From assembly GCA_012515235.1 (NCBI GenBank), contig JAAYYU010000094.1:1-64000 (forward strand): DNA of 64,000 bases, read 5' to 3'. A program made the translations under genes and the position numbers. A model generated the notes under the pieces. The model did not search any database and was not told the DNA's origin. It saw only the letters and a program-made list of their open reading frames with translations. The stretch is from Candidatus Anammoximicrobium sp. (lineage in GTDB: Bacteria > Planctomycetota > Planctomycetia > Pirellulales > Pirellulaceae). Positions 25,403 through 33,619 of the stretch are shown here, piece by piece (positions within the stretch are counted from its first letter, which is position 1; each line of letters starts with the position of its first letter).

Positions 25403-26326
25403 CTAACGGTTCTGCATGGCGCCCATGATCAGTTGCTCGTACACCTGGATGGCAGCCGGGCCGAGGATCACGACGAAGATCGACGGGAAGATGCACAGCA
25501 ACGTGGGAAAGAGCATCTTGACCGCCGCCTTTGCGGCCGTTTCTTCCGCCAACTGCTGGCGCTTCAGCCGCAGCGTTTCGGCGAAGACTTCCAGGGCCGA
25601 GGCGACGCTCGAACCGACGCGTTCCGCCTGTTTCACCACCGACGCCATCCCGCGCAGCTCTTCCAAATCGAACCGGTCGGCGATTCCGCGAATCGCCTCG
25701 CCCGCCGTCTGGCCCATTTGCATCTGCCGCTCCGCAATCTTGATCTCCACCGCCAGCAAGGGATGCGCCGCGGACAGTTCGCCGGCCACCCGCGACATGG
25801 CGGCCATCACGCTCAAACCGCCCTGCAGGCAGACCACCAGCACGTCCAGCGCGTCCGGCAACGAGCGGCGGATCTGCGTCTGCCGTCCGTGTTTGAGGTG
25901 ATCCAGCCAGAAGCCGGGCGCGATCGTCGCAGCGATGCCACACACCAACCCCGCCAACAATCCCTGGACCAGCGTCAGGTGTCCAAAGCGGCTGGCCAGG
26001 AATCCCACCCCGGTCGCGCCGGCGATCAACAGCAGTCGCAGGGCGACAAACAGCGTGCCGGAGGCGGTCCCATAGAACCCGGCCTGCATCAAACGCTCGC
26101 GCAGTTTCTGCTTCTGCTCCTCCTTCACCAGCCGCCGGCGGCTCAAGCGGTCCAAGGGATGCTCGCCGCCCTCGGCCCCGCCGCCGGCCGAGACGTCGGC
26201 CAACCGCTCGGGCACGCTGTGGCGGCGCCCGCCCAGGATCGCCAAGAGCAAGAGCAAAAGGGCCAGCGCCCCGCCAAGCCAGATCAGCAGGGTGCCGGCG
26301 TCCGGAATGGCCGTAGCTGCATCCAT
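25403..26326 (-). CDS. tadC: Tad pilus inner-membrane platform protein TadC
   Basis: 307 residues of the type II secretion F (GspF) family. An N-terminal helix (about 12-35) is followed by a cytoplasmic linker and two more helices. The GspF core reads LPDALDVLVVCLQGGLSVMAAM, GQTAGEAIRGIADRFDLEELRGMASVVKQAERVG. The C-terminal helix ends ILGPAAIQVYEQL. The ATG at 26326 follows GAGGGA; a TTG at 26356 would add ten residues. It is paired with tadB immediately upstream, as in all Tad loci. Confidence 0.92.
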   Translation of the reverse strand: MDAATAIPDAGTLLIWLGGALALLLLLLAILGGRRHSVPERLADVSAGGGAEGGEHPLDRLSRRRLVKEEQKQKLRERLMQAGFYGTASGTLFVALRLLLIAGATGVGFLASRFGHLTLVQGLLAGLVCGIAATIAPGFWLDHLKHGRQTQIRRSLPDALDVLVVCLQGGLSVMAAMSRVAGELSAAHPLLAVEIKIAERQMQMGQTAGEAIRGIADRFDLEELRGMASVVKQAERVGSSVASALEVFAETLRLKRQQLAEETAAKAAVKMLFPTLLCIFPSIFVVILGPAAIQVYEQLIMGAMQNR

Positions 26327-26352
26327 CTCGTTTCCCTCGCGCCGAAAGCCGC

Positions 26353-27315
26353 TCAAAAGTCAAAGTTCACGATCCGCCGCATCCAAAACCAGCCGATAGC
26401 CATCGACACGACCATGCCGACGATCAGGTAGTACTCCTCGAACAGGATCTGGGCATAGGGGCGGTTGACGAACCACATCACGGCAAGGATCGCCGGCGGC
26501 AGGCCGATCAGGACGTAGGCTTGCAACAACCCTTCGGCGGTCAGCGCTTTAACGGCGCCGCGGATCTTCGCCCGCTCCCGGATCACCCGCCCCAGCTTGT
26601 CCAAAAGTTCGGAAAGATTGCCGCCCGTCTGACGGTGGATCATGACCGCCATCACGAAGATCTTCAGTTCCAGCAGGCCGGTCCGCCGGGACAATTCGTG
26701 CATCGCCGCCTCGGGCGAGAGGCCCAGGTTCTGCTGCTCGTAACAAAAGCCGAATTCCTCCGAAATGGGTCGCGGCCCCTCGTCGGCCACGGTCTGGAAG
26801 GCTTGGGCGATCGTCTGCCCGGCACGCATCGTGCGCGCCATCAAATCAAAGGCGCCCGGCAGTTGCGACAAGAGCTTGTCCAGCCGCCTCCGCCGCAGGA
26901 TGACGACGAAGGCCAGGGGCAGCGGCGATGCGGCCAGGCCGATCAGGACGCCCGCGCACCATTGCTCCCAGAGGAAGACGCAGGGCAGAAAGGCGACGAT
27001 GCCCGCACACCCACAGGCCACCAGCAACTGGTCCGGCCGCATCGCGATCCCAGCTTCGTTGATCAGATTCACCAACCGTTCGCGCCAGGACCTGCGGGCC
27101 TGCAGCGCCGCCATCCCCTCGGCCGCCGTGACGTGCAGGTTCTCTTGGGCCACCGACTTGCGGGCCAGTTCCTTTTGCCGCGTGCGGAACTCCTCTTCCA
27201 GCCGCTTCCGGGCACGCAGCCGGTGCGCCTCGGCCACGTCGGCCAGGGCATAGTTGATGGCGAAGATCAGAAAGAATCCCGCCAGAAAGGCCACGACGAT
27301 CATGACCGGTGACAT
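26353..27315 (-). CDS. tadB: Tad pilus inner-membrane platform protein TadB
   Basis: 320 residues, GspF family. The N-terminal helix (VMIVVAFLAGFFLIFAINYAL) is followed by a charged coiled-coil-like segment (about 30-75). A helix pair comes next, then the GspF core LPGAFDLMARTMRAGQTIAQAF, and LGLSPEAAMHELSRRTGLLELKIFVMAVMIHRQTGGNLSELLDKL with its GG turn (quoted in parts). Two C-terminal helices follow. The ATG at 27315 is preceded by a G-run (GGGGGG) that can serve as Shine-Dalgarno. Confidence 0.92.
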   Translation of the reverse strand: MSPVMIVVAFLAGFFLIFAINYALADVAEAHRLRARKRLEEEFRTRQKELARKSVAQENLHVTAAEGMAALQARRSWRERLVNLINEAGIAMRPDQLLVACGCAGIVAFLPCVFLWEQWCAGVLIGLAASPLPLAFVVILRRRRLDKLLSQLPGAFDLMARTMRAGQTIAQAFQTVADEGPRPISEEFGFCYEQQNLGLSPEAAMHELSRRTGLLELKIFVMAVMIHRQTGGNLSELLDKLGRVIRERAKIRGAVKALTAEGLLQAYVLIGLPPAILAVMWFVNRPYAQILFEEYYLIVGMVVSMAIGWFWMRRIVNFDF

Positions 27316-27454
27316 GAACAACCCCCCCCGCAGCACGCCTCTCCAGAGCCGTGCCGAATTCACGACGTCTCCACAGCCTGGCGCTCCCAAGCTGGGCCGA
27401 GTCCGATGACATTCCCCACTGCCCTGGCACGACTCGGAAAGCCAGGCGGCTGGG

Positions 27455-28843
27455 TTACACCTTTAACATCCGCCGTTCGAAGATCTCCACAGGGACCGGC
27501 ACGCCGCAGGCGTGCAACTTGGCCAAACAGACCGGCCGGATCCCGTTGGCCTGGAAATGCCCCTGGGCCACCCGGTTCTCGTCCAGGCCCGTTTGCTGGA
27601 ACTCGAAAATGTCCTGCATGCTGATCACGTCGCCTTCCATTCCGGTAATTTCGGAGATCTTGACGATCTTCCGCAGCCCGCCGATCAACCGCGCCGCCTG
27701 GACGACGATGTTGATGGTCGACGCCACCTGCTTGCGGATCACCCAGACCGGCAAATCGAAGCCCGCCATCCCGACCATCATTTCCATGCGGCTGATCGCG
27801 TCGCGGGGCGTGTTGGCGTGGATCGTCGTCATGCTCCCGTCGTGGCCCGTGTTCATCGCTTGGAGCATGTCCAGGGCTTCCGCGCCTCGGCACTCGCCGA
27901 CGATGATCCGTTCGGGCCGCATGCGGAGCGCATTCTTGACCAGGTCGCGCGTGGTGATCTCGCCGTGGCCTTCGATGTTGGCCGGCCGCGTTTCCATCCG
28001 CACCACGTGCGGCTGCTGCAAACGCAATTCGGCGGCGTCCTCGATCGTGACCACGCGCTCGTCCGAGGGAATGAACCGGGACAGCGCGTTCAGCAGCGTC
28101 GTTTTGCCGCTGCCCGTGCCGCCGGAGATCACCACGTTGACTCGGGCCTGGACGCAGGCCGCGAGGAACTGCAGCATCTCCTTCGTCAGCGACTTGTTGG
28201 CGATCAAGGTCTCGGCCAACAGCGGCTTGGCGCCGAACCGGCGAATGGAGACCAGCGAGCCGTCGAGGGCGATGGGGTGAATGACCGCGTTCAGCCGGCT
28301 GCCGTCCGTCAGGCGGGCGTCGCACAGCGGACTGGTCTCGTCGATCCGCCTCCCGACCTTGCCCACGATCCGCTGCACGACCTGCAGCAGATGGCGGTCG
28401 TCCGCAAAGACGACGGGGGACTTGGTCAGCCGTCCCCTTTTCTCGATGTAGATCGATTTGGGGCCGTTGATCAGGATGTCTGAGATGTCGGGGTCGCGGA
28501 GCAGCTGTTCCAAGGGGCCCAGTCCGAAGGTCTCGTCCAGCACCTCCATCACCAGCCGTTCCCGTTCGGCGGCGTTCAGCAGTTCCGCGCGCTGCTGGCA
28601 CAGAGTTTCCGTCTGTCGGCGGACTTCGTCCCGCAGTTCGTCCTCTTTCATGGAGCGGATCACGCCGGGGTTCAGTTTGGCGACGATCTGCTGGTGCAGT
28701 TCCCGTTTCAGCGTCAGGAACCACTCGTCGTGGACCTCATCGGGCCCGGCCGCGCCGGGCGTCCCCTCCGGTCCCGGCGGCGGTTCCGGCGCGTCTTCGA
28801 CGACCGCGTGCTGCTTGCCGTTAGGGCCTTTGAGCCAAACCAT
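27455..28843 (-). CDS. cpaF: Tad pilus ATPase CpaF/TadA
   Basis: 462 residues, cytoplasmic secretion ATPase of the VirB11/PulE superfamily powering Flp pilus assembly. An N-terminal helical domain (about 40-130) contains the CpaF hallmark DILINGPKSIYIEKRG. The Walker A is GGTGSGKTTL (241-250), the Asp box includes VVTIEDAAELRL, the Walker B is RIIVGECRGAEALDML, and the His box is GHDGSMTTIHANTP. All catalytic elements look intact. The gene lies directly after cpaE. Confidence 0.95.
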   Translation of the reverse strand: MVWLKGPNGKQHAVVEDAPEPPPGPEGTPGAAGPDEVHDEWFLTLKRELHQQIVAKLNPGVIRSMKEDELRDEVRRQTETLCQQRAELLNAAERERLVMEVLDETFGLGPLEQLLRDPDISDILINGPKSIYIEKRGRLTKSPVVFADDRHLLQVVQRIVGKVGRRIDETSPLCDARLTDGSRLNAVIHPIALDGSLVSIRRFGAKPLLAETLIANKSLTKEMLQFLAACVQARVNVVISGGTGSGKTTLLNALSRFIPSDERVVTIEDAAELRLQQPHVVRMETRPANIEGHGEITTRDLVKNALRMRPERIIVGECRGAEALDMLQAMNTGHDGSMTTIHANTPRDAISRMEMMVGMAGFDLPVWVIRKQVASTINIVVQAARLIGGLRKIVKISEITGMEGDVISMQDIFEFQQTGLDENRVAQGHFQANGIRPVCLAKLHACGVPVPVEIFERRMLKV

Positions 28844-28875
28844 GATCCACCGTCGGTTTTGATGCCATGTTCCGC

Positions 28876-29994
28876 TTAGCGGGCGGCTCCGTTAACGCTG
28901 TGCGCCAGGGACTTGATGCTGCGCGAAATCTTCCGGAAGCGGCGGTGCAGAACCAGGGGCACACCGCTGTTGACCGCTGCGTGTACGGAGGCGGCGTCGT
29001 AGGGGACGCGATGAGCGACCTTCATCCCCACGGCCGCCTCGGCCTGCTCCACCTCCAACTGCCGCCGCTGCCCCAAGCCGTTGGCCACCAGACGCAACCG
29101 GTCCCGGCCGATCCCCAGGTCGGTCAAGGCGTCGATGATCCGCCGCGTGTTGCGGACGGACGTGTAGTCCAGCCGCAGGACCAGCAGGATCCAGTCGGCC
29201 TGCCACAGGGCCTCGATCTGCTCACCGGTCAGGAGATTCCCCATATCGACCACGACGTGGGCGAAGCGAACGCGGGCCAAGGTCAGCGCCCGCCGGACTC
29301 CTTTGCACGTCACGCGGGCCACGTCGGACGCCTGGCTCGGCGCGGCCAGCAGCCACACTCCGCTGGCGTGCCGCACCAGGAACTGCTCGAACAGGCTCTG
29401 GTCCAAACGCGTCACGTGCTCGCACAAATCCGCCAGGGTCCGGACGGGCCGCAGGTCGAACATGGACGCCAGGTCGCCGACTCCCAGCCGCAAGTCGATC
29501 AGGCCGCAGTCTCCGTGTTCCTGGGCCAGCACGGCGCTGATGCTCGCGGCCAGCGTGCTGGAGCCGGAGCCGCCGCTGGGCGAAAGCAGCGCCACGACCC
29601 GTCCGCCCTTCGGCCCCGTGTCCCGCCGGGCGTGCAGCGAGCGGTAACGCTCCAAGGCGCCGAACAGGTCCCCTTCCGGATTCTGCCGGTCCAGGAATTC
29701 GTCCGCCCCCTGCTTCAGCGTCTCCAGGATCAGTCGCGCGTCGGTTGTCGGCCCCACCGCCAGGATGCGCACCTGGGGCAAGGTATTGCGGGTTTCCCGC
29801 AAGGCCGGCAGGCCCGCACGCGGTTCGTCGGGCAGGACGAACACAATCAAATCGGGATGCACCAAGCCGCTGCGGTCGGCAATCGAATCCAGCGGCACGA
29901 CGTGGCCCGCCGGACAGTCCAGACCCTGATCGGCCAGTGCCGCTTGGACGCGCTGGGCCAGGGGGTGATCGCTGCTGGCGATGAGGGCTCTCAT
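28876..29994 (-). CDS. cpaE: CpaE-like pilus assembly protein with a degenerate ATP site
   Basis: 372 residues. An N-terminal receiver-like domain (about 1-115) lacks a clear phospho-acceptor Asp. The C-terminal domain has the MinD/ParA fold. The expected deviant Walker A is LLSPSGGSGSSTLA (137-149): the signature Lys and the Walker Lys are both Ser, so ATP hydrolysis is doubtful. The later LIDLRLGVGD and AHVVVDMGN strands are kept. CpaE proteins localise the Tad machine at the pole in Caulobacter. The ATG at 29994 overlaps the cpaB stop (ATGA), indicating translational coupling. Confidence 0.88.
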   Translation of the reverse strand: MRALIASSDHPLAQRVQAALADQGLDCPAGHVVPLDSIADRSGLVHPDLIVFVLPDEPRAGLPALRETRNTLPQVRILAVGPTTDARLILETLKQGADEFLDRQNPEGDLFGALERYRSLHARRDTGPKGGRVVALLSPSGGSGSSTLAASISAVLAQEHGDCGLIDLRLGVGDLASMFDLRPVRTLADLCEHVTRLDQSLFEQFLVRHASGVWLLAAPSQASDVARVTCKGVRRALTLARVRFAHVVVDMGNLLTGEQIEALWQADWILLVLRLDYTSVRNTRRIIDALTDLGIGRDRLRLVANGLGQRRQLEVEQAEAAVGMKVAHRVPYDAASVHAAVNSGVPLVLHRRFRKISRSIKSLAHSVNGAAR

Positions 29995-30914
29995 GGCTCC
30001 GCCTTTCCGGGTTCCGGTTCGTCCGAGCCGCCGCTGACCGAGACGCGGCCGCGGTGGCTGCCCCGCAGGCAGACAATCCATTTCGGCCGCGGCGGCTCCG
30101 CAGTCCGGCTGATCTCCGGCACGGTCGCCAGCGGTTCCGGCGGGCGGCGCGGCTCGCCGTCCGGGACGTCCTTGGGCAGCCCCTGCAGATAGCGGATCTG
30201 GGTAATCGTCGCCGGTTCCGTGTCCGCCGGTGCGCTGTCATCCGGGTTGCGCAGGGACAGCGTGAGAATGCCCATGTTCTGGCCCAGGTCCAGTTTGGCC
30301 GCCTGATCCGGCGTGACCAGCAGGGTGACGGAACTCGATTGTTTCGGATCGACCTTGTTCTCTTCCGGCGACTCCAGGATTTGGTCGACGGCCAGCACCT
30401 CGACGGCTTGCAGCAGCGTCGTCGTGCTGCCGCCGCCAGTCCGATCCTCGCCGCGGTTGGTGCCCTTGAGGTTCAGCAGCACGTCGACTTTGTTCCCCGG
30501 CAGAATGAAACCGGCGACGTTCGACGCCACGCGGGACGTTTGGATCGTATAGGCCCGCATGCCTTCGGGAATCAGCGCGGCCAACCCCCGGCCCGCGTTG
30601 CGGGGCGCCAGCTTCGACTCCAGGACCGGCTCGCCTGGGACCAGTTGACCGATCGCCGCCCGCTCCACCGCGGCCTGGACTTCGGACAGCGCTCCGGGCG
30701 GCGCGAGGTCCTTCGGCCACTCCCGCAGGGCGAGGTCCTGGGCGACAACCATCTTTCCGCGCGCGATGTCGGCGGCGGCCACTACCACGGGCACCGTCGC
30801 CTCCATCGGCACTCGGCCCTTGGCGTTCCCAGGATTGGCTCGCATGACGCCGATGGCCAGCGAGGCCCCGCACAGCAAAGCCAAGAACACCACTGCGATC
30901 GTTCGCGCGCTCAT
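29991..30914 (-). CDS. cpaB: Tad pilus assembly protein CpaB/RcpC
   Basis: 307 residues. One N-terminal membrane helix (about 5-24) is followed by the SAF/beta-clip domain (VPVVVAAADIARGKMVVAQDL through LVPGEPVLESKLAPR), then the RcpC domain (GMRAYTIQTSRVASNVAGFILPGNKVDVLL, quoted partly; IPEGMRAYTI is the landmark). The C-terminal 70 residues are proline-rich and less conserved. It is periplasmic, linking the inner platform with the secretin in other systems. Confidence 0.92.
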   Translation of the reverse strand: MSARTIAVVFLALLCGASLAIGVMRANPGNAKGRVPMEATVPVVVAAADIARGKMVVAQDLALREWPKDLAPPGALSEVQAAVERAAIGQLVPGEPVLESKLAPRNAGRGLAALIPEGMRAYTIQTSRVASNVAGFILPGNKVDVLLNLKGTNRGEDRTGGGSTTTLLQAVEVLAVDQILESPEENKVDPKQSSSVTLLVTPDQAAKLDLGQNMGILTLSLRNPDDSAPADTEPATITQIRYLQGLPKDVPDGEPRRPPEPLATVPEISRTAEPPRPKWIVCLRGSHRGRVSVSGGSDEPEPGKAEP

Positions 30915-30966
30915 CGCCCCGCCCCTCCCGATTCCAGGTCCTTTCGCGTCCCGCAGCGCCCCCGCC

Positions 30967-31530
30967 CTAACCCGCCAGGCCCCGGATGGCCACCGCGGTC
31001 AAGCCGACGGCAATCATCACGGCAAACGGCATGACGCGGCGGCGGCAATCGGACTGCTGCACCGCCACGTCGACCGGCTCGGACCAGGCCACGTGTTTGC
31101 CCAGCGTACACAACTGCAGAATCATCACCTGAAGGTAGGCCACGATCTGTCCCAAGCGCCGCTGGACGGCAAACACAAAGATCGAGTGAACGCCGGCGGC
31201 CAGGGCGGCGACCAGAAACACCAGAAACGTCGCGGACGCTCCCAGCCAGGCGCCCACGCCGGCCAGCAGTTTCACGTCCCCGGCGCCCATCACGCCGAGG
31301 ACATAAAAGACGATCAAGAGCAGACCGCCCAAAGCCATGCCTTGAGCGCTGCTCTGCAAACCGGGCAGACCGCCCAGCAGCAGATGAAACAAGAGTCCTG
31401 ACGCGCACAAAGGCAACGTCAGCGCATTGGGCACGCGAAAACGCCGAAAGTCGATCACCGCCGCGATGACGACGATCGCCGCAGTCAGCGACCAGGCGAT
31501 CGTCAGGGTCTGGTTGTTCAGATGGCTCAC
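30967..31530 (-). CDS. cpaA: Prepilin peptidase CpaA/TadV
   Basis: 187 residues with about six membrane helices; an aspartic-acid protease of the A24 family lacking the N-methyltransferase domain. The two catalytic aspartates are D27 (VIDFRRFRVPN) and D85 (MGAGDVKLLA), the latter in the GxGD motif. The start is a GTG at 31528-31530 preceded by AGGAGA with a 5-nt spacer. It would cleave the Flp pilin and TadE encoded upstream and downstream. Confidence 0.93.
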   Translation of the reverse strand: MSHLNNQTLTIAWSLTAAIVVIAAVIDFRRFRVPNALTLPLCASGLLFHLLLGGLPGLQSSAQGMALGGLLLIVFYVLGVMGAGDVKLLAGVGAWLGASATFLVFLVAALAAGVHSIFVFAVQRRLGQIVAYLQVMILQLCTLGKHVAWSEPVDVAVQQSDCRRRVMPFAVMIAVGLTAVAIRGLAG

Positions 31531-31581
31531 GGCGTTCTCCTTTTTGTCGCCGCTTCCCTGGCCGCAGCATCGGGGCCGCGG

Positions 31582-31662
31582 CTAACAGGCCCGCAGCAGA
31601 CTGCTCAGCATCGTGGCGGCACAGAGCCAAGCCACGATCCAGCCCACAAAGCCGTCCCACAT
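31582..31662 (-). CDS. 26-residue hydrophobic peptide ORF between flp and cpaA
   Basis: The peptide is MWDGFVGWIVAWL followed by CAATMLSSLLRAC, almost wholly hydrophobic and able to span the membrane once. A good Shine-Dalgarno (AGGAGA, 8 nt before the ATG) and its position inside the Tad operon support translation. The family is unknown, and without comparative data it could also be a chance ORF. Confidence 0.5.
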   Translation of the reverse strand: MWDGFVGWIVAWLCAATMLSSLLRAC

Positions 31663-31718
31663 GGTCTCGTCTCCTCGTGCACGGCGCTCGCCAGCCGTGC
31701 CCTTCCTGACGCTTTGCA

Positions 31719-31739
31719 GCACGGCTCGGAGAGCCCTGC
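31719..31739. repeat. Second copy of the GCACGGCTCGGAGAGCC repeat
   Basis: GCACGGCTCGGAGAGCCCTGC here matches the block at 11799-11819 with one change. A neighbouring inverted segment (GGGCACGGCTGGCGAGC on the minus strand, 31686-31702) suggests the element folds as a hairpin in the flp downstream spacer. Confidence 0.6.
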
Positions 31740-31770
31740 AAACAGGAGAAACGCCCCTCGGCAGCCTGCT

Positions 31771-31944
31771 TTACGTCGGCGCCGTGATCTTGGCGCCGAC
31801 GCCGGTGAACATCGCGCTGGCTTGGGTCCCGATATACGTGACGGCCAGGATACAGACGACGGCGATCAGCGCCAGCATCAGCCCGTACTCGACCATCGTT
31901 GCCCCTTCCTCGCCGCGCACAAACTTCGTGACACACTTCAACAT
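31771..31944 (-). CDS. flp: Flp-type major pilin
   Basis: 57 residues, too short for routine ORF cut-offs. A basic leader (MLKCVTKFVRGEEG) is followed by the Flp motif ATMVEYGLMLALIAVVCIL. The Gly before ATMVE is the expected processing site, with Glu at +5 and Tyr at +6 as in Flp pilins. A single hydrophobic helix and a short Thr/Gly-rich tail (TQASAMFTGVGAKITAPT) follow. The Shine-Dalgarno GAGGAGG lies 8 nt before the ATG. It is the first gene of the Tad island and the pilus subunit. Confidence 0.94.
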   Translation of the reverse strand: MLKCVTKFVRGEEGATMVEYGLMLALIAVVCILAVTYIGTQASAMFTGVGAKITAPT

Positions 31945-32422
31945 GGCACAACCCTCCTCGAACTGGAAACGGAACTGGAATCACTCGTTGCCTCGGACAC
32001 GCGTTCCACCTGCGACCGGCTCCGGTTCAGGCGAGTCGCGTGCATGAGATTGATTGGAAATGCACGCGGTACGCCAAACGCGCGCGGCCGCGAGAGAAAA
32101 AAGGAAAAAGCCGCCGGGACCCGCCGCGCCAGCGGCCAAACTCCGGCAGTCGTCAACGTTGCCAGCGCGCGGGACGAGGGCGGTCATCACCTGGCAAGGC
32201 CGTTTTCCGCCGGCTTTTGATCCGGACTGTAAACCGGCGGTTGAAGGCGGGCGGTGTACGGGGGCGCGAACCAGGAGTTTACGGCACACCCCGACGCCAA
32301 CCTGACCGATTCGACAAATCGCCGCCCAAGCCGTCGCGCCGTCTGCCGCGGCGCACAACGTGCAAGCGAGCGACGTTACAGCAGGGGGCCGACGGAAGCA
32401 GGCATCGCGGAGATTTCAGAAG
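31945..32422. promoter_or_regulatory. Divergent regulatory region of the Tad island and PAP2 gene
   Basis: 478 bp between two divergently transcribed genes, so both promoters should lie here. No gene is seen. An A-rich stretch (AGAGAAAAAAGGAAAAAGCC, near 32091-32110) stands out from the GC-rich background. I could not pick out a convincing sigma-54 (GG-N10-GC) or sigma-70 pair, even though two sigma-54 activators are encoded nearby. Confidence 0.5.
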
Positions 32423-33394
32423 ATGAGCGACGAGTCGCGACAGCGCTGGCTGGTGGTAGCCGCGACGGCGATCGGCGGAGCACTGCTCGCCGCCGCCACG
32501 GGCTTGTCCGTGCGTTGGCAGGAAGTGCCGATCCAGGCCGGCGTCTTGGGATGCATCGGCCTGGGCGGAGCGTATTTCCGCGTTCGTGGAAATCGGTGTT
32601 TTGCGGAAACCGTCGCGGGTCTGATCCAAATGTTGATCTTTACAATTGGCTTCACTGTGGCGATGTACGCCGTGTGCTCCCTGGGCCGGCCGTTGGTGGA
32701 TGATCGACTGGCCGCCTGCGACGCGGCGCTGGGCTTCCACCTGCCGGCAGTCCTGGCCTGGGTGCAGCGGCACCCGCAGGCCAGTGCGGTCTTGGAGCTG
32801 GCTTACGGTTCGCTGTTGCCCCAAGCCGTGCTTGCGATCGTGGTCCTGGGCCTGACGGGACGGGATCGGCAGCTGCACCGTTTTCTCATGGAGTTCTTCT
32901 GTGCCTTGTTGCTCGTCCTGATCGCGTTTGCGTTGTGGCCGGCCGCGGGCCCTTTCGCCCACTATGGTCTGGAACCGTCGGCCGTCCAGCAGCGTTATCT
33001 CGAACATCTTCACGGATTTCGCCACGGGGCAAGCACGGTGATTTCGTGGCGTGCCGCGGAGGGGCTGGTTACCTTTCCGTCCTTTCACACCGCCGCGGCG
33101 CTGCTGCTGACGTCTGCCTGGCGTGGAAACCGCGGGCTGTTCGTGACCGCCGCACTGTGGAATCTGGCGGTGATCGCCAGCACCATGACCACCGGCTGGC
33201 ATTACCTGGTGGACGTGCTGGGCGGCGTCGTCTTGGCCGCGCTGTCCGTCGCCGTCAGCCGGGTTTGGGAACGCTGGCGTGAAGGACGGCTGGCCGCCGC
33301 CCGGCAAGCCCTGGGGGCCGGGGGCCGCCGGCGATTTTCCGGCGCGGCGACGGAGCAAGCACCGGCGTCCTCCCGTCCTTGGTTCCAGGAGTAG
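32423..33394 (+). CDS. PAP2-superfamily membrane phosphatase
   Basis: 323 residues with about seven hydrophobic segments. The PAP2_3-type motifs are SFHTAAALLLTSAW (C2, with the catalytic His) and GWHYLVDVLGGVVLA (C3 His and Asp). The C1 motif is weak, as in the inositol-phosphorylceramide-synthase-like branch. It probably acts on lipid phosphates or phosphoinositol head groups in the inner membrane. The ATG at 32423 precedes MSDESRQ with GGAG upstream; a longer frame from 32360 is less likely. A tiny membrane ORF and a GT87 mannosyltransferase gene follow on the same strand. Confidence 0.8.
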   Translation: MSDESRQRWLVVAATAIGGALLAAATGLSVRWQEVPIQAGVLGCIGLGGAYFRVRGNRCFAETVAGLIQMLIFTIGFTVAMYAVCSLGRPLVDDRLAACDAALGFHLPAVLAWVQRHPQASAVLELAYGSLLPQAVLAIVVLGLTGRDRQLHRFLMEFFCALLLVLIAFALWPAAGPFAHYGLEPSAVQQRYLEHLHGFRHGASTVISWRAAEGLVTFPSFHTAAALLLTSAWRGNRGLFVTAALWNLAVIASTMTTGWHYLVDVLGGVVLAALSVAVSRVWERWREGRLAAARQALGAGGRRRFSGAATEQAPASSRPWFQE

Positions 33395-33399
33395 ACTCC

Positions 33400-33558
33400 A
33401 TGCTTGGCAATCCGCAGACCGCCTGGCTCGGCCCCATGGCTGTCGCCACGATCGCGTTCGTCGTGGTCGCGGCCTTCCGTTCGTCGGACTGGGTCCGGGA
33501 GGTGATCAGGCACCTGATCCTGGGGCCCATCCAGGATATTTTGCGGCTGTCGTGGTAG
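33400..33558 (+). CDS. 52-residue membrane ORF
   Basis: Starts MLGNPQTAWLGPMAVATIAF, continues with a hydrophobic stretch (FVVVAAF) and ends in an amphipathic tail (IRHLILGPIQDILRLSW). AGGAG lies 8 nt before the ATG, and the ORF begins 5 bp after the PAP2 stop, so co-translation is likely. No family is recognised. The position between a lipid phosphatase and a GT87 mannosyltransferase suggests a small partner of one of them. Confidence 0.6.
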   Translation: MLGNPQTAWLGPMAVATIAFVVVAAFRSSDWVREVIRHLILGPIQDILRLSW

Positions 33559-33619
33559 TTCTTGCGAGAGAGCGTCTTCATCGTATCCCATGCCACTTCA
33601 TGCGGCAGGCAGGTTCGCA

